The notes: generated from the letters alone by a model not told the origin. Positions 1-6,929 are shown, counted from the stretch's first letter. The stretch is 16,242 nt of DNA from Planctomycetota bacterium (GCA_023429275.1 JAEYWB010000021.1:1-16242), one strand, 5' to 3'. Made by a program: numbers and translations.

Positions 1-185
1 TCGGAGAAGTCCTGCAGACCTCCAAGGGAACATCGGCCCGTTATCGCTTCCAGGGGGACGAGCTCTACGTCCGGGCCCGGGTGACGTCGTCGCGCAAGCA
101 CCCCAATCCGTCGGAAGTCGACGACCCCGAACGGGCCTGGGTTCAGCCGATCCTCGGGCCGGGAGCACCGGCCGGACGGCAGTGA
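1..185 (+). CDS. C-terminal end of an unidentified protein (possibly PHP/CehA-McbA-like hydrolase)
   Basis: This is the 3' end of a gene that begins left of the window. The reading frame is open from base 3 to a TGA at 183-185 and gives 60 residues. The visible tail includes GDELYVRARVTSS and ends near AWVQPILGPG. A beta-strand rich in Arg and Val followed by a short 'AWxxPI' strand resembles the last strands of metal-dependent PHP-type (CehA/McbA-like) exported hydrolases common in planctomycetes. That is recall of a pattern and not proof, because no catalytic residues lie inside the window. The stop is followed by a 45-base gap before the ankyrin gene on the same strand, so the two could be co-transcribed. 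The coding frame itself is well supported; the family is uncertain. Confidence 0.5.
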   Translation, partial: GEVLQTSKGTSARYRFQGDELYVRARVTSSRKHPNPSEVDDPERAWVQPILGPGAPAGRQ

Positions 186-230
186 CAGCCGGGTCAGCAT
201 GGCAAGGCGTCACTCAGAAACGAGAGTCGA

Positions 231-917
231 ATGAGTGAAGCCCGACAACCTGTCTACATCAGCGACCAGGTTCGGGAAGTCGAACGACTCCACCGCGACC
301 TGCTGACAGACGATGGGCTGCGGCTTCCCATTCGGGATCAGCTCGACCGGCAGGCGCACCGGATCGTCGAAGGCCACCGGGCCGGTGACCGGGCCGTGGT
401 CACGCACATCACCTGCTGGCATCCGAGGCTGGCCTGCCACTCGGCCGACGAAATCCTGAAAAGCCACTTCCCCCTGGATGACGCACGCCAGACGATCGCG
501 AGAGAGTACGGGTTCGCAGACTGGGCCGACGTAGAGGCCCAGGGAGCCAGTCCGCCTGACGCGGGTTTCGAGCTCGCAGTGGACACGTTGCTGGCCGGCG
601 ATGTCGAGAAGCTGCGGGGCCTTCTTTCCGAAGATCCCTCGCTGATTCAGCGTCGATCGAGTTTTGGCCATCGTTCCACTCTGCTGCACTACGTCGGTTC
701 AAATGGCGTTGAGACACACAGACAGCGAGTGCCGCTCAATCTCGCCGAGATCACACGCCTCCTGATCGAGGCGGGAGCCGACGTGAACGCCACGGCCAAT
801 ATGTATGGCGGCTCGACCGTCCTGGGATTGCTCGTGACAAGCGACCATCCCGCAAAAGCGGGCGTGACCGAAGACGTTCGGAATGTTCTTGTGGGTGCCG
901 GTGCGAAAGCGTCGTGA
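231..917 (+). CDS. Ankyrin-repeat protein
   Basis: A 228-residue protein, probably cytoplasmic since no signal peptide or membrane segment is visible. Residues 1-105 are a helical N-terminal region ending in REYGFADWADVEA. That type of motif often precedes the repeats in bacterial ankyrin proteins of this kind. Residues about 112-225 carry ankyrin-like units: ELAVDTLLAGDVEKLRGLL (115-132), then STLLHYVGSNGVE (149-161), then ITRLLIEAGADVNATA (174-189) and a last partial unit ending VLVGAGAKAS. The family is expected to mediate protein-protein contacts; no enzyme motif is present and no partner can be named. The ending after 'GAGA' is short, so the C-terminus may be trimmed compared with relatives. 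The ATG at 231 is taken as the start although no strong Shine-Dalgarno sequence precedes it. The gene lies 45 bases after the partial gene on its left. Confidence 0.8.
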   Translation: MSEARQPVYISDQVREVERLHRDLLTDDGLRLPIRDQLDRQAHRIVEGHRAGDRAVVTHITCWHPRLACHSADEILKSHFPLDDARQTIAREYGFADWADVEAQGASPPDAGFELAVDTLLAGDVEKLRGLLSEDPSLIQRRSSFGHRSTLLHYVGSNGVETHRQRVPLNLAEITRLLIEAGADVNATANMYGGSTVLGLLVTSDHPAKAGVTEDVRNVLVGAGAKAS

Positions 918-1047
918 ACCGCATGGCCACGCCCGCGAGCGATCCCCTCCACGGCGGCGCGTCGAAACGAGGCGTCTTGTCCTGCGGCGCCTTCGTGCAC
1001 GATGATGCACGGTCTTCCCGAAGCGACCGGTATCGTGCGAGGCTGCC

Positions 1048-2004
1048 ATGTCGGAAGTTGAAGCAGAGTTTCACCCGCGCCAGAGCCGCGCTGCGGCCGT
1101 GCTGTCGCTGATCGGGAACACGCCCCTCGTCCCGCTGCATTTCGCGGACGAAGGGTTCACGATCTACGCCAAGTGCGAGTTCATGAACCCCAGCGGGAGC
1201 ATCAAGGACCGGCTGGCCAAGACCGTCCTCGTCGATGCCGAACGCCGCGGACTGCTGAAGCCCGACTCGATCATCCTGGAATGTTCGAGCGGCAACACCG
1301 GCATCGCGATGTCGATGCTCGGGGCGGCGATGGGTTACGGCGTGACGATCCTGATGTCGCAGGGGGCGAGCGTCGAGCGGCGGCGGATCATCCGGCAGCT
1401 CGGGGCGGAGTTGATTCTCTTTGACACCGGCGGGATGTATCAGACCGGAATCTCGATGTCGCGCGACATGGCGGCGAAGGACAGCCGCTACTTCCTGCCG
1501 CGGCAGTTCGAGAACCCGCTCAACGTCGAAGACCACGAACAGGGAACCGGCCAGGAGATCATCCGGCAGACTCCCGGCACCGTCGACGCCTTTGTGACCG
1601 GCTACGGAACCGGGGGGACGCTCGCGGGGGTCAGCCGGGCGATCAAGGCGAAGTACCCCGCTGCGAAGATCTACGCGATGGAACCGGCGGAGGCTGCCCT
1701 CCTGGCGGGGGAGGCCCCGTGCTGTCACATGATCGAAGGGATTGCCGACGGGTTCCTGCCGCAGCTCCTGCAGTCGGCGAGCATCGATGAGCACGTTGAA
1801 GTCGACAGCGCGACCGCCATGGGGATGACGAAGCGGCTGCAGCGGGAGTTCGGCCTGCTCGTCGGCACGTCGTCGGGGGCCAACGTCGCCGCCGCCCTCG
1901 AGATCGCCCGCCGCCTTGGCCCGGACCGGCGGATCGTCACGCTCCTCTGTGACCGGGCTGAGAGGTACTTCAGTACGTCGCTGTTCGCCGGGACGGAGAA
2001 GTAG
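1048..2004 (+). CDS. PLP-dependent cysteine synthase family protein (O-acetylserine sulfhydrylase-like)
   Basis: A 318-residue fold-type II PLP enzyme. Such enzymes normally make cysteine from O-acetylserine and sulfide, or carry out related beta-replacements in the cytoplasm. Motifs seen: IGNTPLVPL at 22-30; the PLP lysine in NPSGSIKDRLA (Lys53); the substrate loop CSSGNTGIA (79-87); the phosphate-binding GTGGT (187-191); and GTSSGAN (273-279), which holds the serine that contacts the pyridine nitrogen. Length fits CysK/CysM, and the absence of CBS domains argues against cystathionine beta-synthase. The ATG at 1048 follows a weak GAGG about six bases upstream. It stands apart from its neighbours, with 130 bases before it and 459 after. 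The exact sulfur or amine donor cannot be read from motifs, and related siderophore or diaminopropionate synthases share them, so no gene symbol is given. Confidence 0.88.
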   Translation: MSEVEAEFHPRQSRAAAVLSLIGNTPLVPLHFADEGFTIYAKCEFMNPSGSIKDRLAKTVLVDAERRGLLKPDSIILECSSGNTGIAMSMLGAAMGYGVTILMSQGASVERRRIIRQLGAELILFDTGGMYQTGISMSRDMAAKDSRYFLPRQFENPLNVEDHEQGTGQEIIRQTPGTVDAFVTGYGTGGTLAGVSRAIKAKYPAAKIYAMEPAEAALLAGEAPCCHMIEGIADGFLPQLLQSASIDEHVEVDSATAMGMTKRLQREFGLLVGTSSGANVAAALEIARRLGPDRRIVTLLCDRAERYFSTSLFAGTEK

Positions 2005-2037
2005 CGGCCCGCAGGACGCGCGAAGTTTCAAGGAGCA

Positions 2038-2124
2038 GGTATCAAGTATCAAAGGGTCTCATGGCAGTCCCCACCTCCGCTCCGCGAACCTGGTACTTGG
2101 TATCTGGTACTTGGTACCTGGTCC
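2038..2124. repeat. Heptamer repeat cluster (TTGATAC / YTGGTAY), partly inverted
   Basis: On the + strand, 2090-2124 reads as five consecutive 7-base units: CTGGTAC, TTGGTAT, CTGGTAC, TTGGTAC and CTGGTCC. On the opposite strand, 2038-2051 reads as two TTGATAC units. The left cluster and the segment 2105-2118 are inverted copies that match at 12 of 14 positions. The units resemble the 7-base tandem repeats (STRR) known from cyanobacteria in format only. Function is unknown; slippage-generated repeats are one explanation. Confidence 0.75.
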
Positions 2125-2315
2125 TTCCCACTTCCCCGACCGTCTCCCCGCCAGTCGGTCTGATCGTCCGTCGGTCGCCCGCCGGCGAGCGTGACTCCGC
2201 GCGGAGTGGGGCCGATTGCCCCCCGGATCGAGAAACCCAGCGGCCTGAATCGCCTGGCCCGCGGGGTACTGAATTTGCTTTCCCGAACCCCGTCGACGGC
2301 GGGCGGGAACACTTC

Positions 2316-2344
2316 TTGCCCGGGATTTTCCAATCACCTATCCT
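2316..2344 (+). promoter_or_regulatory. Candidate sigma70-like promoter for the 2464 gene
   Basis: A TTGCCC box at 2316-2321 and a TATCCT box at 2339-2344 are separated by exactly 17 bases. Each matches the sigma70 consensus at four of six positions. The predicted transcript would start about seven bases downstream, at the base of the 2351-2372 hairpin. Planctomycete promoters are poorly defined, so this is suggestive only. Confidence 0.3.
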
Positions 2345-2350
2345 TCCGAA

Positions 2351-2372
2351 CCTATCTGGACCGCCGGATAGG
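2351..2372 (+). promoter_or_regulatory. Leader hairpin upstream of exported-protein gene
   Basis: CCTATC (2351-2356) pairs with GATAGG (2367-2372). The stem continues through a U.G pair and GG/CC to an ACCG loop, giving nine pairs with one wobble. It sits at the expected 5' end of the transcript from the candidate promoter and about 90 bases before the start codon. It might stabilise the mRNA; this is inference from position. Confidence 0.35.
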
Positions 2373-2447
2373 GAGCAGGGATACCGCCAATCGGCGACTG
2401 TATTCGGACGCGAATGATCGACGCTCCAGACAGCCGCCGCTGAACGC

Positions 2448-2453
2448 AAGGAG
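2448..2453 (+). promoter_or_regulatory. Ribosome-binding site AAGGAG deciding the 2464 start
   Basis: AAGGAG at 2448-2453 lies ten bases before the ATG at 2464. Together with the signal peptide that begins there, it favours this start over the upstream extension of the frame to 2191. Confidence 0.6.
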
Positions 2454-2463
2454 TCGCAGGGAA

Positions 2464-4290
2464 ATGAGTTTCAGCCGAACGCTTCTGGTTTTGGGCTGTC
2501 TGTGGGGAAGTCTTTCCATCGGGGCCGGGCCAGTCGCCACGGCCGCTGAGAAACCCGGCCGCATCGTCGCGGGCATCGCAAGCGCCGACAGCCTGCTCTC
2601 CGATCTCGAATACATCATCTCCACGCTCGCCGGCCAGAAAGAGCAGTGGAACAAGAACGTTTACCCGAATCTCGAAGTCTTCCTGATCGGGGTCTCCACG
2701 GATCGCCCGGTCCGGATGGACACCGCGATCGACTCCGAGAACGGCAAGCGGTCGATCTTCGTCATCCCGGTCGAAAAGGCCAATCTGACGGAGTTCCGCG
2801 ACGACAACATCGCGCCGATCGACATCGCGTCGGAGCGTGTTCCTGGCGATCAGACGCTCTACGAACTCACCGGCGGAGTCCTCGATCCCGACTCGTGGTG
2901 GATGCGGCACGCGGCCGACTACGCGATCATCTCCAAGATCAAGGGCGACACCGCCAAGGACCAGGAAGACCCGGCCAAGGCGCACGAGGGTCTTTTCGAT
3001 ACCGACAAGCACTACGACCTCGTCGTTCAGCTCCTGACGAAGGCGGACGAGCGGGACGGGCGTGTCAAGGCGGTGGAGAAGCTGCGGACGGAATCGGACG
3101 CGTCGCTCAAGGAGCCGAAGGACGGCGAATCCGAGGCGGCGCTCAAGCTCCGTAAGGTGATGGCGCGTCAGCAGCTCGACACCTTCGAGCAGCTCTTCTC
3201 GCAGACGCAGAAGATGTTTCTCGGATGGTGCACCGACAGCGAGGCGGGCCGGGCGTTCGCCGATATCCAGATTCAGGCGCTGGAAGGGACCGAGCTCCAG
3301 AAGGTCGGCGAGAACCTCGGGACCACCGTCAGCCACTTCGCCGCGATTCCGGAAGCGAAGGACCCTGTCCTGAAGGCGCGTTTCAACATCCTGCTCGCGA
3401 AGTCCGTCCAGAAGCGGCTCGCCGACTTCGCGGATGCCGCCGGACCGGCCGGCCGCGAGCGGATCGAGAAGAATGAGAAGAGGACCCCCGAGCAGAAAGA
3501 GGCGGGCAAGGCGGTCTATACCGTCCTGATCGATCTCCTCGCGAAGAACGCGGACCTCGAGGCCCTCGACGCCTTCGCCGAAGTCACGAAGCAGGAAAGC
3601 GGCAAGCACGTTCTCGTCGCCGGATTGAAGGCCAAGGAGGGAGCCCTTCTGAAGACTCTCGCCGAGAAGCTTCCTGCTGCAAACAGCCAGTGGACGAGCA
3701 AGGTCAGCGTCGAAAAGATCGGCGACATCGACGTTCATCATCTCGTCAACTCGAAGACGACCGACGTCGTGAAGACGTTCTGGGGAACGGGCGACATGTA
3801 CATCGCCGCCGGTCCCGACACGATCTGGCTCGCCAAGGGCGAGGGGAGCCTCGATGTCCTCAAGACCTACATCGAGAAGGGGAAGGGGAAGGCGGAAGAA
3901 GGGGACAAGACGAGGATCGCCTCAGTCCGCTTCCACGCCAAGCCGATCCTGACGATCAACGATTCCTTCTGGGAAGAAATCGACTTTGACGTCAAGAAGA
4001 TCGTCGGGCAGTTCGGATTCCTCGGTGGTGGGGACGAGAAGAAGAGCAAGCCGAAGACGACCCGTCCCGGCCATAAGGCGGGTGAGTCGAAGAGCACCCG
4101 CGATCAGCTCAAGAACTTCAAGTGGGCCGAAGCGGCCATGGACTCGATGACGGAAGGGGCCGACGACGTCGTCGAAGTCAACTTCTACCGTAAGGAGAAG
4201 AGCGTCGACGGCTTGATCGATATCCGGAAGGACGTTCTCAAGGCGGCCGGCACGGTCATCGCCAAGTTCGCCAAGGAGAACCTCCAGTAA
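2464..4290 (+). CDS. Large exported protein of unknown function, planctomycete type
   Basis: A 608-residue protein with a clear signal peptide: MSFSR, then a hydrophobic stretch to about residue 25, with likely cleavage after ATAA (Ala28). It should act in the periplasm or outside the cell. Residues about 33-170 resemble the N-terminal part of planctomycete exported proteins in which a target is monitored through 'RPVxxD...FVIPV' and later 'ADYAIIS' strands. A charged helical segment follows (about 180-420). A second domain includes MYIAAGPDTIWLA (445-457), then a Lys-rich linker (about 522-545) and a C-terminal domain. No enzyme motif is visible. Such proteins occur in many copies in planctomycete genomes and remain functionally uncharacterised as far as I know. 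The start at 2464 is chosen for AAGGAG and the signal peptide. It appears monocistronic, with a hairpin after the stop. Confidence 0.8.
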   Translation: MSFSRTLLVLGCLWGSLSIGAGPVATAAEKPGRIVAGIASADSLLSDLEYIISTLAGQKEQWNKNVYPNLEVFLIGVSTDRPVRMDTAIDSENGKRSIFVIPVEKANLTEFRDDNIAPIDIASERVPGDQTLYELTGGVLDPDSWWMRHAADYAIISKIKGDTAKDQEDPAKAHEGLFDTDKHYDLVVQLLTKADERDGRVKAVEKLRTESDASLKEPKDGESEAALKLRKVMARQQLDTFEQLFSQTQKMFLGWCTDSEAGRAFADIQIQALEGTELQKVGENLGTTVSHFAAIPEAKDPVLKARFNILLAKSVQKRLADFADAAGPAGRERIEKNEKRTPEQKEAGKAVYTVLIDLLAKNADLEALDAFAEVTKQESGKHVLVAGLKAKEGALLKTLAEKLPAANSQWTSKVSVEKIGDIDVHHLVNSKTTDVVKTFWGTGDMYIAAGPDTIWLAKGEGSLDVLKTYIEKGKGKAEEGDKTRIASVRFHAKPILTINDSFWEEIDFDVKKIVGQFGFLGGGDEKKSKPKTTRPGHKAGESKSTRDQLKNFKWAEAAMDSMTEGADDVVEVNFYRKEKSVDGLIDIRKDVLKAAGTVIAKFAKENLQ

Positions 4291-4332
4291 CGGAACGCCG
4301 CGGCGCGGAAGCGCAGCGACGAGGAACAGCCG

Positions 4333-4362
4333 CGGGACCGAGATCGAAAGATCCCGGTCCCG
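4333..4362 (+). terminator. Strong hairpin with GAAA tetraloop after 2464 gene
   Basis: Arms 4333-4345 and 4350-4362 pair over 13 positions with a single A.C mismatch and a GAAA loop (a GNRA tetraloop). It begins 42 bases after the stop at 4290. A proper U-tract is lacking (TGTCGTTTC follows), so it may be a terminator helped by other factors or a 3'-end-protecting structure. Confidence 0.6.
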
Positions 4363-4400
4363 TGTCGTTTCAAGAGGTCGCATCCCCGTCCCACGCTCTC

Positions 4401-4428
4401 TTCCCTGTTCCCTGTTCCCTCTTCCCTT
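4401..4428 (+). repeat. Four tandem heptamers TTCCCTN
   Basis: Four adjacent units: TTCCCTG (4401-4407), TTCCCTG (4408-4414), TTCCCTC (4415-4421) and TTCCCTT (4422-4428). They end eight bases before the ATG at 4437 and occupy the place where a ribosome-binding site would normally be. This is the second of three 7-base repeat loci in the window. Confidence 0.8.
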
Positions 4429-4436
4429 ACCTCCCC

Positions 4437-4886
4437 ATGTCATCCCGAGTCGCTGTCACCCAACCTGTTCCGGCGGCCGCGGAACGGGTCTACACGCTGC
4501 TCGCCGACTACCGCGTCGGCCATCCTTCCATCCTTCCCACGAAATACTTCCACGGCCTCGTCGTCGAGGAAGGGGGCGTCGGCGATGGAACCGTGATCCG
4601 TTTTCAGATGACTGCCCTGGGCAAGACCAGGATCGTTCGGGGCGTTGTCTCGGAGCCGGAGCCGGGCCGCAGGCTGGTCGAGACCTACCCGGAGAGCGGC
4701 ATGGTGACGAGCTTCATCCTCTCGCCCCGGACTGGCGACTCTTGCGAGCTCACGATCGCCACGGAATGGCAACCTCGCGGACTCGCGGGATTGCTCGAAC
4801 GCCTCGTCGTCCCGCCGCTCCTTCGAAAGATTTATCGAGAGGAGATCGGAAACATCGCGCGGGCGGTGGCAGCGAAGGCCCCATAG
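4437..4886 (+). CDS. SRPBCC-family ligand-binding protein (polyketide cyclase/START-like)
   Basis: A 149-residue protein with the pattern of the SRPBCC helix-grip fold. The first strand RVAVTQPVPA (4-13) leads into the helix AERVYTLLADY (15-25). Central strands include GDGTVIRFQMTALGKTR (49-65) and GRRLVETYPES (77-87), and a long C-terminal helix runs from about 118 to 147. Members bind hydrophobic small molecules or lipids in a cavity, and some are enzymes; no ligand can be assigned. The ATG at 4437 matches the start of the domain. The frame is open back to a GTG at 4362, but that would translate the CT-rich heptamer repeat, so it is rejected. No Shine-Dalgarno is present: the 40 bases before the start are nearly all pyrimidine, which may mean weak or leaderless translation. 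Confidence 0.75.
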   Translation: MSSRVAVTQPVPAAAERVYTLLADYRVGHPSILPTKYFHGLVVEEGGVGDGTVIRFQMTALGKTRIVRGVVSEPEPGRRLVETYPESGMVTSFILSPRTGDSCELTIATEWQPRGLAGLLERLVVPPLLRKIYREEIGNIARAVAAKAP

Positions 4887-4939
4887 CGGTCCCTGATCAT
4901 CGACCTCCAGGCCGACAACAGCGAGCGGCGCGGCATCGA

Positions 4940-4961
4940 TCCGTCGGCGTTCGCCGACGGA
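4940..4961 (+). terminator. Perfect 9-bp hairpin after SRPBCC gene
   Basis: TCCGTCGGC (4940-4948) and GCCGACGGA (4953-4961) pair perfectly around a GTTC loop, 54 bases beyond the stop at 4886. No U-tract follows. It is the likely 3' end structure of the SRPBCC transcript, though a protein-binding palindrome is possible. Confidence 0.45.
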
Positions 4962-5070
4962 GTTAATGAGGGACTCAGCGGCCAGTTCGACCCGAAAGTG
5001 ATGAATCAAGGGACCTCCGGCCGTCGGCTCTCTGAGTTCGCAATCCGCTCGGTGGCTGATACCGTGACCC

Positions 5071-5331
5071 ATGGATTCCTTCATGGCGGGGCCGGCAATG
5101 AGTCTCGGCAGCGAACTGATCGACGAGCTCCGTCGCCGGCGTGAGTACGGGGCGTACTTCGACTATGCCGGCTATCAGTACCTTCGCCAGGTCGACTCGT
5201 TCCCGGATCTGTGGGACTACCTGAAGGACCACACGACCGCGGGGCCGCCGGAGAAGCACGATCCCTCCTCGATCGCCGACTGGCTGAAGGCAAAGGGATT
5301 CTCGTCGGTCGCTCCCCCTCCTGGTCTATGA
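5071..5331 (+). CDS. Small hypothetical protein
   Basis: An 86-residue ORF that I do not recognise. From about residue 11 (a second ATG, at 5098 in the DNA) the translation looks protein-like. A basic-acidic helix LIDELRRRREYG is followed by an aromatic-rich stretch with YFDYAGYQYLRQV and then DLWDYLKDH and SIADWLKAKGF, consistent with a small helical domain. No signal peptide or membrane segment is visible. No good ribosome-binding site precedes either ATG, so 5071 or 5098 could be the start. It sits 184 bases after the SRPBCC gene on the same strand. The preceding bases are open in another frame from about 4890 to 5130, so the gene may be a frameshifted remnant of something longer. Confidence 0.4.
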   Translation: MDSFMAGPAMSLGSELIDELRRRREYGAYFDYAGYQYLRQVDSFPDLWDYLKDHTTAGPPEKHDPSSIADWLKAKGFSSVAPPPGL

Positions 5332-5785
5332 GAGCCTTTTCCCCCGTGGGACGAAGTGATGCTGTGAAGCCGTGCCGTCGCGGCTCCGGGCGAGTGCCCC
5401 GCTTTTCGCCAGCGCAGAGACCTTCGGCTCGCCGGGGCCGAGGACCTCGCAGCTTCTGCAGCCCTGGTGCTGACGATCTTCAGGACGCATAAAGCCCATA
5501 GGCTCATCCGATCGAGCCCTCTTGTCTGGACGCACGGATCAACCTCTTCTCACGGGTCGGCATAGCGTTTGCCCTGTTCGCCAGAACATTCGAAAGACGG
5601 TCCGCTGCAGCCGATTCTGCCGCGGAGGTCAGCAAGTCAGCGCGCTTTCCGCTCATCGTCGGGCGAGAGGCGATGGCAGAGCGCAGGACGCAGGTCGCTT
5701 CGCTCCCTTTCTGGACTGGCTTGCCTCTGTTCGATGTCCGCTCGCGGCGGCTCCGCCTGGAGTCTCGCTCTTCCTGAGGAACTTC
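5332..5785. other. Gap before the DUF1559 gene with coding-like sequence open on both strands
   Basis: A 454-base stretch without a confident gene. Between 5502 and 5777 a + frame is open but lacks an early start codon. The - strand is also open down to a TGA at 5504-5506, with more G+C-rich third positions and a translation ending LIRASRQEGSIG. The - frame runs on antisense into the DUF1559 gene, so no start can be set. This may be the remnant of a gene. Nothing recognisable was seen in 5332-5500. Confidence 0.4.
5776..5780 (+). promoter_or_regulatory. Ribosome-binding site GAGGA for the DUF1559 gene
   Basis: GAGGA lies five bases before the ATG at 5786 and fixes the start exactly at the pilin-like N-terminus. 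The frame is open upstream to 5522, but that part is not needed. Confidence 0.7.
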
Positions 5786-6736
5786 ATGACACGGCGTTCT
5801 GGTTTCACGTTGATTGAGTTGCTGGTCGTCATCGCGATCATCGCGGTCCTCGTGGCGATCCTGCTGCCGGCGGTGCAGCAGGCGCGAGAAGCGGCGCGGG
5901 CCAGCCAGTGCCGGAACAACATCAAGCAGCTCGGCATTGCCCTGCACAGCTACCACGAGACTCATGGTGTCCTGCCGCCCGGCAACATCAATCGCTGCAG
6001 CACGCCGATGGGGAACGGCACCGGCCTGACGATGCTGCTTCCCTACCTCGATCATGGGACGCTGTACAACAAGTTCGATTTCAACGGCTCGATGACCACC
6101 TTCGTGACGGTCACCGGAGCCGTGGCCGGCACGGACCCGACGGTCTCCGGAAACGCTCCCCTCGTCAAGACGCTGATCCCGACGTTTCTCTGCCCGTCCG
6201 ACAGCGGACCACAGGTCATCCCCGACGCGACTGCCCATTACGGGATCTCGGCGACGAACACCGGAACCGGCGGAGCACGCACGACCTACGACTTCTCGAC
6301 CGCGACGCCGCTGCAGACCTGCGAAGCGCCCTTCGCCAGCATCGACATCAGGACCCGCCGGATGTTCGGCGACAACAGCCACTGCCGGCTGACCGACGTC
6401 AAGGACGGGACCAGCAACACCGTTGCCATGATTGAGACCACGCTCAAGGTCTACAACGGCAGTGGCAGCTCCGCCTGGGGTTACCGCGGCTGGTGTATGC
6501 TTGGCATCAACTTCTCAGGACCGATCAACGACCGCTACTGGCCGCACTCCACTCCGCCGACGACGATGCCCCTTGGGGCCAACGCCACGTGGGGGAACCC
6601 CGGCAGCTCTCACGTCGGCGGAATCCACGTCCTGATGGCGGACGGATCGGTGCACTTCATCAGCGAAAACATGGATACGACCCAGCGGACCCGGATGTCC
6701 TACATCGGCGATGGCATTCCGACCGCCCCGCTCTAG
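5786..6736 (+). CDS. DUF1559 domain-containing protein (pilin-like N-terminus, H-X9-DG C-terminus)
   Basis: A 316-residue protein of the DUF1559 (SBP_bac_10) family that is hugely expanded in planctomycetes. The N-terminus MTRRSGFTLIELLVVIAII is a type IV prepilin/pseudopilin signal with expected processing after Gly6, followed by one hydrophobic helix (about 7-29). The family hallmark AREAARASQCRNNIKQLG follows (about 34-51). The C-terminus has the family's H-X9-DG motif, with His276 and Asp286-Gly287. The product should be membrane-anchored or assembled by a type II/IV-like machine; its biochemical role is unknown. The length is usual for the family. It probably forms a functional pair with the small lipoprotein gene downstream, as seen in many planctomycetes (known association from memory). 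The inverted-repeat element begins at the last base of its stop codon. Confidence 0.95.
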   Translation: MTRRSGFTLIELLVVIAIIAVLVAILLPAVQQAREAARASQCRNNIKQLGIALHSYHETHGVLPPGNINRCSTPMGNGTGLTMLLPYLDHGTLYNKFDFNGSMTTFVTVTGAVAGTDPTVSGNAPLVKTLIPTFLCPSDSGPQVIPDATAHYGISATNTGTGGARTTYDFSTATPLQTCEAPFASIDIRTRRMFGDNSHCRLTDVKDGTSNTVAMIETTLKVYNGSGSSAWGYRGWCMLGINFSGPINDRYWPHSTPPTTMPLGANATWGNPGSSHVGGIHVLMADGSVHFISENMDTTQRTRMSYIGDGIPTAPL

Positions 6737-6863
6737 TGGTTTGGCACAGCCGGGATGAGGGGTGCGCTCGATGAGCCGGAACGCGCCAGCGTCCGGTTCG
6801 ATCCGGGGACGAGCGCCCGCTGGTGAATGGACGCAACCCCTGATCCCAGCTGTGACAAAGCAC
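6736..6863. repeat. 128-base element with ~31-base imperfect inverted ends and an internal hairpin
   Basis: The left arm (6736-6766) and right arm (6832-6863) are inverted copies with four mismatches and one single-base gap over 32 aligned positions. The arms start GTGGTTTGGCACAGC on the left and GTGCTTTGTCACAGC on the right when read inward on the opposite strand. Inside lies a hairpin: CCGG.ACGC (6776-6784, one bulged A) pairs with GCGTCCGG (6789-6796) around a GCCA loop and can extend outward by weaker pairs to about 6772-6800. The left end coincides with the final G of the DUF1559 stop codon. The arm mismatches are not base-pair-preserving, which suggests a decaying DNA element (MITE-like) more than a selected RNA. 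A terminator or structured RNA remains possible. Confidence 0.7.
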
Positions 6864-6929
6864 GAGCCATCAGGCGTCTCCAGGCTACAGCTCTCGTTCG
6901 TTGTCTCTTTCTGACCTTGTGAGGTTGCG

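Larger units (their letters stand above)
2005..2463. other. Non-coding gap with heptamer repeats, candidate promoter and leader hairpin
   Basis: This 459-base stretch separates the cysteine synthase gene from the exported-protein gene. It contains two clusters of related heptamers (2038-2051 and 2090-2124), a possible sigma70-like promoter (2316-2344), a hairpin (2351-2372) and the ribosome-binding site of the downstream gene. The downstream reading frame is open back to 2191, but that extension has no signal-peptide logic and looks like chance openness in G+C-rich DNA. Confidence 0.6.

Noticed and set aside
751..2052. Long - strand open frame (433 codons) across the cysteine synthase gene
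   Set aside because: The + strand carries all PLP-enzyme motifs; the - strand translation is a compositional shadow.
2338..3741. Long - strand open frame (467 codons)
   Set aside because: Antisense shadow of the exported-protein gene, with no domain pattern and no start site.
5522..5785. N-terminal extension of the DUF1559 protein
   Set aside because: The pilin-like signal must be at the N-terminus, and GAGGA lies directly before the ATG at 5786.
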